7,307 nt of DNA from Synergistales bacterium Syner_01 (lineage in GTDB: Bacteria > Synergistota > Synergistia > Synergistales > Aminobacteriaceae), in assembly GCA_001604435.1 (NCBI GenBank), contig LVBO01000039.1:1-7307 (forward strand), given 5' to 3'. The notes under the pieces are model-generated. The model was not told the origin of the DNA, searched no databases, and saw nothing but the letters and a program-made list of their open reading frames with translations. Shown here piece by piece: positions 1 to 5,424 of the stretch. Position 1 is the first letter of the stretch, and every line of letters starts with the position of its first letter. Both the position numbers and the translations under genes were made by a program.

Positions 1-728
1 CCCGTTGCTTTCGACACTGTCTCCGCGAGGGCTGCGAGGGAAAAACGCTCCATTTCTCCGTGATCGGCAATAAAAAGAGACACTTCCTTGTCGAGTGCGT
101 CAAGGCGCTCGTGGTACCTCATATCGGCTGTGAAATACCCTTCAGCGCCGCACGCGGCCGCTTCGCGCCAAAACGCTCCACCGGATCCCCCGCACAGAGC
201 CAGCGTCGACACCATTTTTTCCGGATCTCCGTGGAGTTCGAGGCGGGAGAGATGGAGTGTATCCCGTATCGCAGCGCCGCATTCCATGAAGTTCAGTGAG
301 CGCGGGAGCTTTCCGGCCGCTCCGCTCCCCCAGGCCCCTCCCGTTGAGGGTAAAAGAGGACGTATCTCTTTCAGAGAGAGAGCCTGCGCGATTGCGGCGT
401 TCACTCCGCAGGGAGAAACATCCCAGTTTGTGTGAAGAGCGAAAAGCGACAGACCGTTCCGTATCGCGAAAGCAATCTGCGCGCCGGGCCCCTCTGCGCA
501 GTCTATTCGTTTCAGCGGGTGAAAGATGAGGGGGTGGTGTGTGATCAGCACGGAGCAAGAGAGATCGAGCGCCGTCTTCATGGCCTCGATGGACGGGTCG
601 AGAGCGACTGCCGCGCCGCGCACCGGGGCGGAACGGTCCCCCACAAGAAGGCCGACGTTGTCCCAATCTTCAGCCCATGCGAAAGGAATCGCTTCGTCAA
701 GCGCGCGTTCAAGTTCTCCAACGATCAT
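1..728 (-). CDS. Nif3-family dinuclear metal protein (YbgI/YqfO type), 3' end cut off by window edge
   Basis: The frame starts at an ATG (728-726) and is open for 242 codons to the left edge, so the C-terminus is missing. It is a Nif3/YbgI-family protein, a fold that binds two metal ions. Some members are labelled GTP cyclohydrolase 1 type 2, but the physiological reaction of the family is unsettled. The metal ligands of the family are visible: the HH pair in ITHHPLIFHPL (H64, H65), D103 in ALHTNWD, and H223 with E227 four residues on (ADHGEMERF). The family glycine motif is also present (LALCGGSGGAFWREA, about 177-191). In E. coli YbgI (247 aa) about 28 residues follow the last ligand; here 16 are seen, so probably only a short tail is lost. 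The Shine-Dalgarno GGAAGGGG lies seven bases before the ATG. It sits directly after the T tract of the tRNA terminator, with no room for a separate promoter between them. Confidence 0.9.
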   Translation of the reverse strand, partial: MIVGELERALDEAIPFAWAEDWDNVGLLVGDRSAPVRGAAVALDPSIEAMKTALDLSCSVLITHHPLIFHPLKRIDCAEGPGAQIAFAIRNGLSLFALHTNWDVSPCGVNAAIAQALSLKEIRPLLPSTGGAWGSGAAGKLPRSLNFMECGAAIRDTLHLSRLELHGDPEKMVSTLALCGGSGGAFWREAAACGAEGYFTADMRYHERLDALDKEVSLFIADHGEMERFSLAALAETVSKAT

Positions 729-744
729 AGGGCATCCCCTTCCG

Positions 745-779
745 AAAAATAAAAAAACCGTTTCCCCGGAAGGAAACGG
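745..779 (-). terminator. Intrinsic terminator of the tRNA-Ile gene
   Basis: On the minus strand an 8-bp perfect stem (CCGTTTCC/GGAAACGG, 772-779 with 758-765) closes a 6-base loop. It is followed by TTTTTTTATTTTT (757-745). This is a textbook intrinsic terminator, ten bases after the CCA end of the tRNA. The Shine-Dalgarno of the next gene begins one base after the T tract, so that gene is either expressed by read-through or uses a promoter I cannot see. Confidence 0.9.
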
Positions 780-788
780 CAATGTGCA

Positions 789-865
789 TGGTGGGCCTAC
801 CTGGACTCGAACCAGGAACCTTCCGGTTATGAGCCGGTGGCTCTAACCACTTGAGCTATAGGCCC
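789..865 (-). tRNA. tRNA-Ile2 (CAT anticodon, presumed lysidine-modified)
   Basis: A 77-base cloverleaf with encoded CCA. It has acceptor GGGCCTA/TAGGCCC, D stem GCTC/GAGC, anticodon loop CTCATAA, and T arm CCTGG TTCGAGT CCAGG with discriminator A73. The CAT anticodon could mean Met or Ile2. Acceptor pairs C4-G69 and C5-G68 are known identity elements for the TilS lysidine synthetase in E. coli tRNA-Ile2. The stretch GGCTCATAACCG also resembles what I recall of Bacillus tRNA-Ile2. The first base is not unpaired with position 72, so it is not the initiator tRNA. The call of Ile2 is therefore favoured; it would read AUA codons after C34 becomes lysidine. An oddity is an A27-A43 mismatch at the top of the anticodon stem, leaving four standard pairs. 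Confidence 0.88.
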
Positions 866-882
866 TTCATGAAGCGTTGCTC

Positions 883-912
883 ATTATACGCCCGAAGAAC
901 AAGAAAAAGCAA
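883..912 (-). promoter_or_regulatory. Promoter of the tRNA-Ile gene
   Basis: On the minus strand a perfect -10 TATAAT (888-883) is preceded, after 18 bases, by TTGCTT (912-907), a partial match to the -35 consensus. Initiation would fall about ten bases upstream of the mature tRNA 5' end, which is a usual spacing. Confidence 0.7.
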
Positions 913-925
913 GCGCATGCCGCTT
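905..925 (-). terminator. Possible weak terminator after the ferredoxin gene
   Basis: About 20 bases past the ferredoxin stop, the minus strand can fold AAGCG/CGCTT (925-921 with 915-911) around a 5-base loop. GC and then TTTTTC follow. The stem is short and overlaps the -35 region of the tRNA promoter. It could end the ispE-purR-ferredoxin transcript, but I cannot be sure. Confidence 0.35.
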
Positions 926-945
926 TTTCGAAAAAGTGGGCCTTG

Positions 946-1128
946 TCACTCCTCTACGGTAATACACCCTACAGGACAGCTATCGGCAGCTTCTTTCGCA
1001 CACTCGCCGCCTTCCGGCCGCAGCACCTTGGACACGCCCGCATCGTCGTCCATGGAAAATACCTCCGGACACACTTGTGCACATACGCCACATCCAATAC
1101 AATCGTCTTTCTCAATGGAGACATGCAT
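946..1128 (-). CDS. Monocluster [4Fe-4S] ferredoxin
   Basis: A 60-residue electron carrier closely resembling Thermotoga maritima ferredoxin. From the chosen ATG (1128), the first motif is CIGCGVCAQVCP: C10, C13 and C16 as cluster ligands and C20 outside the cluster. The fourth ligand is C51 in ADSCP. C20 and C43 correspond to the pair that forms a disulfide in the Thermotoga protein, and C55 is an extra cysteine. There is only one cluster motif, so this is not a 2[4Fe-4S] ferredoxin. The frame can be extended to a GTG at 1143, but that GTG lies inside the Shine-Dalgarno AAGGAGGTGA, so the ATG 15 bases downstream is preferred. It also gives the same nine residues before the first cysteine as in Thermotoga. 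The gene follows purR by about 57 bases and probably shares its transcript. Its redox partner is unknown. Confidence 0.92.
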   Translation of the reverse strand: MHVSIEKDDCIGCGVCAQVCPEVFSMDDDAGVSKVLRPEGGECAKEAADSCPVGCITVEE

Positions 1129-1185
1129 GGAAGATGTGGTCACCTCCTTCCGTCTACGGGATTGTATATCAGCGGAAAGATATCG

Positions 1186-1995
1186 TCAAATCCCCTGCTC
1201 TTCCCACAAGGAGACTTTCGGCTGCCTCTTCTCGACACCGTCGAGTCTGAGGAGCGCCTTGTACGAGGAGACGGCTTTTTCTTCAGGGTCGGAGGAGACG
1301 ATGAAAATGCCTGTTCCCGCGACTTCGGCGCCGAATTCCTTCGCGACGAGGAGCATTCCGGCCGCAGTACTTCCGCCGCGCATGAAGTCGTCGACAATGA
1401 GAACCCTCTTCCCACGTGTTAATTGCTTCGTTCCCATGTACATCGCCTTGACTTCGCCGTTTTTCGTCGGGTAGTGCACCGTCACCGCCGAACCGTCGCT
1501 CGCCCTGTTTCGGAACCGGCAGACCGCAAGCGGGATGCCCATTGCATGTGCGGTGAAAATTGCGAGCGGGATGCCTTTTACCTCGGAAGTCATGACAATG
1601 TCCGGGCGGGACTCGCTGAAGAGCGAGGCCATTGCATAGCCGAGCCGAAGAGCATAGTGAGGATTGAAGAGTATATCGCTGTAATACACAAGCCCGCCGG
1701 GCAGGAAACGATCTTCGCTGTTCAGCAGATTGATGAGGTCGTTCAGGAGCGTGTCTTTGATTTCCGAAGCTATGCGCGGAACAAAAGAAGCGCCGCCGGT
1801 TCTTCCCCTGTCGACGATGATGCCTCCCAGACCTTCCCTGGAAAAAGCCTCGTCGATGATTGCGACGTCATCGCTGATGACAGTCTTCGAGACGAGAAAA
1901 TCCTCGGCCAGAGATGTCAGCGAGAGCTGCCTCGAAGGGCATGTAAGAAATCGTGCCGAAGTACGGATCAATCGCTCGGTTCGTTGTCCTTTCAT
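1186..1995 (-). CDS. purR: PurR-type purine regulator (winged helix plus PRTase-fold domain)
   Basis: 269 residues, compared with about 285 in Bacillus subtilis PurR. Residues 1-70 form the winged-helix DNA-binding part (MKGQRTERLIRTSARFLT, then SKTVISDDVAIIDEAF). Residues 98-250 form a phosphoribosyltransferase-like domain with the family segment LPGGLVYYSDIL (98-109), TSEVKGIPLA (136-145) and the PRPP-binding motif VLIVDDFMRGGSTAAG (198-213). In Bacillus this protein represses purine genes by binding PurBox DNA and is released by PRPP; it is not itself an enzyme. The ATG lies six bases after the ispE stop. Its Shine-Dalgarno GGAG is in the last codons of ispE, so the two genes are probably coupled. 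The order ispE-purR is the same as in Bacillus. I saw no obvious PurBox pair upstream of this cluster. Confidence 0.95.
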   Translation of the reverse strand: MKGQRTERLIRTSARFLTCPSRQLSLTSLAEDFLVSKTVISDDVAIIDEAFSREGLGGIIVDRGRTGGASFVPRIASEIKDTLLNDLINLLNSEDRFLPGGLVYYSDILFNPHYALRLGYAMASLFSESRPDIVMTSEVKGIPLAIFTAHAMGIPLAVCRFRNRASDGSAVTVHYPTKNGEVKAMYMGTKQLTRGKRVLIVDDFMRGGSTAAGMLLVAKEFGAEVAGTGIFIVSSDPEEKAVSSYKALLRLDGVEKRQPKVSLWEEQGI

Positions 1996-2001
1996 TCATC
2001 A

Positions 2002-2856
2002 TCACTCCACTAATAAAATTTTGCGTATCCATTGCATATGGCTGCAGCTCCGAATCATCCGGGAAAAACCGTCCTTGTGAATAAAAAGCCCGAAAGCCGC
2101 GCTGCCGCTTCCTGTGATGCCCCACCCAAGCGAGCCGCATTCCTGGAAGGCGTTGAAAACGTCGGCGTATTCCAGGTGCTCTTTTAAAAGAACCGTGCAG
2201 AAATCGTTTGGAAGAAGCCCGCACGCTCTTTTGCTTCCCAGTTGCGAGAGAATATCCGCTCGCTCTTTTTCTGCCTCATCCTCGTTCATAGGAAAGAGAC
2301 CGCCGTATTCGGCCGCAAGAAGTGAAAAAGCTCTTGCCGTCGACATACCCCATAAAGGGATGACAACGACTACGTGAAAATGCGGCATATCCACGCCAAG
2401 AGATTCTACATGCTCACCCCTGCCTCCGGCGAAAGCCCACTTTCCCCCGTTTAAAAAAAAGGGAACGTCGGATCCGGCCTCTTCCCCGCGAATGTGTTCA
2501 TCCTCTTCCCCCAGCGAGTTCAGCCAGGAAATAAGGGCTGCGGCGTTTCCGCTTCCGCCGCCAAGGCCGCTGCCGGGCGGAATGACCTTATGAAGCCGTA
2601 TGTGCAGAGGATCCACTCCTCTTCTTTTTCTTGCGGCGGCAAGAACGTCCTCAAGAATGTTTCTTCCCCGTATCATTTCTCCTGTTACGGAGATTACGTC
2701 CTTTACATTATGACCATAATCAGGTTCAATTGTCAATGATTCAATTGCGGGAAGCGCATAAAAAAACGACCGCAGTTCGTGATAACCGTCTTGGCGTTTC
2801 CCGGTGACTCGGAGCGTGATGTTGACCTTCGCCGCGGATTGCAGACAGTGAATCAA
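2002..2856 (-). CDS. ispE: 4-diphosphocytidyl-2-C-methyl-D-erythritol kinase
   Basis: The GHMP-family kinase of the MEP isoprenoid pathway: it phosphorylates the 2-hydroxyl of CDP-methylerythritol with ATP. Visible signatures, numbered from the TTG start, are K10 in SAAKVNITL with KRQDGYHEL just after; the ATP-binding glycine loop PPGSGLGGGSGNAAALI (93-109); catalytic D130 in GSDVPFFLNGG; and the C-terminal GSGSAAFGLF. The frame also has an ATG at 2865, but the Shine-Dalgarno GGAAGGAG (2873-2866) touches that ATG. The TTG at 2856 has a nine-base spacing and puts the active-site lysine at position 10, as in E. coli and Bacillus IspE, so it is preferred; the ATG form would be three residues longer. 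The protein has 284 residues, normal for the family. The gene lies between the veg terminator and purR, and no promoter is visible after that terminator. Confidence 0.93.
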   Translation of the reverse strand: MIHCLQSAAKVNITLRVTGKRQDGYHELRSFFYALPAIESLTIEPDYGHNVKDVISVTGEMIRGRNILEDVLAAARKRRGVDPLHIRLHKVIPPGSGLGGGSGNAAALISWLNSLGEEDEHIRGEEAGSDVPFFLNGGKWAFAGGRGEHVESLGVDMPHFHVVVVIPLWGMSTARAFSLLAAEYGGLFPMNEDEAEKERADILSQLGSKRACGLLPNDFCTVLLKEHLEYADVFNAFQECGSLGWGITGSGSAAFGLFIHKDGFSRMIRSCSHMQWIRKILLVE

Positions 2857-2882
2857 AAAGAGCATCTCCTTCCAAAAATAAT

Positions 2883-2930
2883 CGACAAAAAGTATGCCCC
2901 TCCACGTGCGCCGTGGCGGGGCATACTTTT
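2883..2930 (-). terminator. Strong hairpin terminator after veg
   Basis: A 13-bp perfect inverted repeat (AAAAGTATGCCCC at 2888-2900, its complement at 2918-2930). An inner 5-bp stem (CCACG/CGTGG) extends it past one mismatch, with loop TGCGC. On the minus strand it ends in TTTTT (2891-2887). It lies 18 bases past the veg stop. The plus strand also reads TTTT at its end, so it may work in both directions, but no plus-strand gene needs it. Its T tract is 13 bases from the ispE Shine-Dalgarno. Confidence 0.88.
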
Positions 2931-2948
2931 AACATGAGCAGCAGAGAC

Positions 2949-3188
2949 TTAGTTTCTGTTTCCGGACAAAAGCTCCAACTCGACTTCGCGAGTCAAAAGC
3001 TCTGCGTAACTGAAGGAAACCTTGCTGTCCTGCGATTCGACGTAAAGAGTAAAGAGATTCGGATAGGTTTCAAGGATGACGCCTTGACGTTCCTCGACTT
3101 TGCGACGTCCTTTGGCTGTCCGGTAACGAACCGTCAGTCCCTTGTACAATGCCACTTGTTCTCGGATCGATCGAATTGTTCCTGCCAT
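2949..3188 (-). CDS. veg: Veg family protein
   Basis: A 79-residue protein of the Veg family. In Bacillus subtilis this small protein is expressed strongly in growing cells and has been linked to biofilm gene control; its molecular role is unclear. The family core is clear: GRRKVEERQGVILETYP (about residues 27-43), then SKVSFSYAELLTREVELELL near the C-terminus. The frame reaches back to an ATG at 3206, but the Shine-Dalgarno GGGAG lies eight bases before the ATG at 3188. That start gives MAGTIRSIREQ, similar in length to other Veg proteins. The gene has its own promoter (3222-3250) and terminator. It lies directly upstream of ispE, as part of the veg-ispE-purR order known from Bacillus (there sspF lies between veg and ispE). 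Confidence 0.9.
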   Translation of the reverse strand: MAGTIRSIREQVALYKGLTVRYRTAKGRRKVEERQGVILETYPNLFTLYVESQDSKVSFSYAELLTREVELELLSGNRN

Positions 3189-3221
3189 ACGGGTCACTCC
3201 CAGCAACTCATCATTACAAGA

Positions 3222-3250
3222 ATGTTATCACAAATACTGAAAAATATCAA
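3222..3250 (-). promoter_or_regulatory. Promoter of veg
   Basis: On the minus strand TTGATA (3250-3245) and TAACAT (3227-3222) are separated by exactly 17 bases, a good sigma-A-type promoter in AT-rich DNA. Initiation near 3215 would give a leader of about 27 bases. The Bacillus veg promoter is known to be very strong. Read-through from this one could supply ispE, purR and the ferredoxin gene. Confidence 0.72.
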
Positions 3251-3420
3251 ATGTCATCGGGCCCGATCGGGGCAGGACCGAAAGCTCTCTCTTGTATGGA
3301 CTAATACCCTTTCCTCCAGAGCGCTCCTGCGGACCACGCAAGGCACTTCGTCCCTATGCGTGATTCTCAGGGGCGGACGCCGTTCTTTCGAGGCTGTTTT
3401 TCGTGCGGCGCTGCCTTTCT
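3251..3420 (-). other. selB-veg spacer: no gene; one imperfect hairpin and overlapping palindromes
   Basis: No start codon with a usable ribosome-binding site was found here on the minus strand. The segment holds an imperfect hairpin at 3335-3362 (CACGCA/TGCGTG, then AGG/CCT and AC/GT) with no T tract. It also holds two overlapping palindromes at 3256-3271, directly upstream of the veg -35. I see no clear terminator for selB and no tRNA-Sec: there is no GGTTCGA-type T arm. Confidence 0.5.
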
Positions 3421-5424
3421 TCAGGCGGTTCCTCCTCTTTTCGGGAGCCTGGAAGGAAGCAGCACCCGCACTTCTCCCGCTCTTCGCGTGTACCCCTTCG
3501 CATCGAAATATTCCAGCAGAGGAAGGATGAATTTTCTGGAGCTGTTCGTCAGATCCCGAACTCTTGCAAGCGTGATTCCTTCTTTTTCCTGAATAAGAAG
3601 GTCGAGCAGCTTCTCTTCGATTTCGAACGAGAGGAGAAAGCCCGAGACGATCGCCATCTTGCCGGTTTCCCGCATTCCTTTCAGCAGCGATGAAAAACGT
3701 TTTTCGTCCATACCGAGAGCGCGAGGCGTCTCTTCAAGAAGAGGGGGTTGGAATCCTCGCTCCCTGCAGAACACAAGCAACGATTCCGAGTCTTTGAAAA
3801 AACGTTCATCGTCGCGGGGTGTAAACGCCCTCAAACGTAAAAAACCCTCATCAATGATCAGTGTTCCGCCGGCAACAAGGGAATCGATAAATGCCCGCGC
3901 TGCACGTGAATCGAACTCTTTGAGCACGCCGAGCACGACCTCGTCGATCAGCGCCCCTTTCTGCGAGGGGTGACTTTCGTGGAATGCCTGCAAAAAAACG
4001 GAAATTTCCGAGGAAAGCCGAGCGATGCTTCGCTCCGAGAGAAAAAATCGTTTTTCTCCTTGGAGAAAAATAGGGCCGCCATTTTCCGGACAGCCTTCGG
4101 ATGATTCGGAAGACATCATCCGCGATGTCCGCACTCCCGAAGAGCAAAGCTTTTCTCCGATACGAACGGTTTCTTCCGCAGTTTCTTGAAGCAACCGGAC
4201 CGCGTCGCCGAGATGGAGAAGGCTTGCCGAGTCGATAAGTATTGCGAGGCGTTCAGCGGGAGTTGCAACGCGCATAAGCGCCTTGATTCGTTTGATACAG
4301 GCTGCGCGCGCATTTCTACCCCGTGGTTTCGAGGCGAAAGGCGACAGGACTTTCCCCCCCGCGATCGTTTCGAGCGGGCTGTACCTTCGGATGACAAATC
4401 TTTGGTCGAGCAGACAGACGACGTCTTCTTCCGTGACGATCTGTGCCGGGACAGTGTCGCCGCCCTGTATCGAAGAGCTCTCGAGAAGGGAAACTCTGGC
4501 CGTCACATCGGAGGTTCCGATATGGAGGCGAATGCGTTGCCAATGTTTGAGCGACGGAACGCTTTCGAGAAGGTGCAGTTCGCATTCAAAACAGCGAGTC
4601 GGGGCGTAGATGCCTTTTGCGCAAAGAACATCTCCGCGCTCTATTTCATCGATGGAAACGCCTGCGAGGCTTACGGCCACACGCTGTCCCGCCCATGCGA
4701 CTTTAGAATCCGCTCCGTGCACCTGGACGCTGCGGATTCGTCCTTCCCTGCCGGACGGGAGTACGATTCCTTCGTTTCCGGCGCTTAGTTCTCCTCTGTA
4801 GGCGGTTCCGGTGATCACCGTTCCGAAGCCCGACATCGGAAACGTTCTGTCGATGGGGAGAAAAAAAGGTCCTTTGCGCGGGCGAGGACGGATTCTGTCG
4901 ACGAGACGTCCAAACTCCTCTCTCAGAAGGCCGATGTTGCTCCCCTTGATTGCCGATACTGGAATAATAGGTTTCCCCTCTAAAAAGGTACCGGTGAGAA
5001 AATCGCGCACATCTTCCAAAGCAAGTTCGAGAAAATCCTCATCGACCGCGTCGGTTTTCGTGAGCGCAACAAAACCGTCCTTGACGCCGAGAAGGCTGAG
5101 TATTTCCAGATGCTCTCTCGTCTGCGGCATGACGCCCTCGTCTGAGGCGACCACGAGAAGAACGCCGTCGATTCCGGAAGCTCCCGCAACCATTTGACGG
5201 ATAAACCGTTCGTGCCCCGGAACGTCTACGATGCTCACAATACGACCGTCATCCAGTTTAAGAGGAGCGAAACCAAGCTCGATCGTGATCCCGCGCTTTT
5301 TTTCCTCTATCAGGCGATCGCAGTCGACGCCCGTCACGGCCTTCACGAGCGTTGTTTTTCCATGATCGATATGTCCCGCAGTACCCAGCACCAGAGAGAT
5401 TTCTCTACCTTCCACAGTCTTCAT
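3421..5424 (-). CDS. selB: Selenocysteine-specific elongation factor SelB
   Basis: 667 residues; SelB is 614 in E. coli. It carries Sec-tRNA to the ribosome at UGA codons marked by a SECIS hairpin. The N-terminal GTPase has G1 GHIDHGKT (17-24), G2 ITIELGF (46-52), G3 DVPGH (67-71), G4 TKTD (122-125, the TKxD form typical of SelB) and G5 VSA (156-158). The family segment DCDRLIEEKKRGITIELG (34-51) separates it from EF-Tu. EF-Tu-like beta-barrel domains follow to about residue 360. The rest holds winged-helix domains that bind SECIS RNA; the last is recognisable in ITLARVRDLTNSSRKFILPLLEYFD (positions near 594-618, continuing in the C-terminus). The ATG overlaps the selA stop in an ATGA, which supports both the start and translational coupling. 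An internal GTG three codons on is a possible alternative. Confidence 0.97.
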   Translation of the reverse strand: MKTVEGREISLVLGTAGHIDHGKTTLVKAVTGVDCDRLIEEKKRGITIELGFAPLKLDDGRIVSIVDVPGHERFIRQMVAGASGIDGVLLVVASDEGVMPQTREHLEILSLLGVKDGFVALTKTDAVDEDFLELALEDVRDFLTGTFLEGKPIIPVSAIKGSNIGLLREEFGRLVDRIRPRPRKGPFFLPIDRTFPMSGFGTVITGTAYRGELSAGNEGIVLPSGREGRIRSVQVHGADSKVAWAGQRVAVSLAGVSIDEIERGDVLCAKGIYAPTRCFECELHLLESVPSLKHWQRIRLHIGTSDVTARVSLLESSSIQGGDTVPAQIVTEEDVVCLLDQRFVIRRYSPLETIAGGKVLSPFASKPRGRNARAACIKRIKALMRVATPAERLAILIDSASLLHLGDAVRLLQETAEETVRIGEKLCSSGVRTSRMMSSESSEGCPENGGPIFLQGEKRFFLSERSIARLSSEISVFLQAFHESHPSQKGALIDEVVLGVLKEFDSRAARAFIDSLVAGGTLIIDEGFLRLRAFTPRDDERFFKDSESLLVFCRERGFQPPLLEETPRALGMDEKRFSSLLKGMRETGKMAIVSGFLLSFEIEEKLLDLLIQEKEGITLARVRDLTNSSRKFILPLLEYFDAKGYTRRAGEVRVLLPSRLPKRGGTA

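Noticed and set aside
924..937. CTTTTTCGAAAAAG palindrome after the ferredoxin gene
   Set aside because: The stem is only A-T pairs with a two-base centre, too weak to call a terminator by itself.
851..1474. Plus-strand open frame antisense to the ferredoxin and purR genes
   Set aside because: It overlaps the tRNA and the ferredoxin in antisense, has serine- and arginine-rich shadow composition and no family match.
3360..3375. CTGAGA on the minus strand, as in TPP riboswitches
   Set aside because: The other conserved TPP riboswitch segments are absent and the following gene is veg, so this is chance.
3251..3420. Search for a tRNA-Sec gene next to selB
   Set aside because: No TCA anticodon loop, long acceptor stem or T arm is present in this spacer, nor in the selA leader.
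2913..3530. Long plus-strand open frame across veg and its upstream region
   Set aside because: It is antisense to veg, whose protein is recognisable, and crosses the veg promoter. Its translation resembles no family and it has no good ribosome-binding site.
4186..4788. Plus-strand open frame inside selB
   Set aside because: It is a shadow of the minus-strand selB sequence, which carries clear GTPase and winged-helix motifs.
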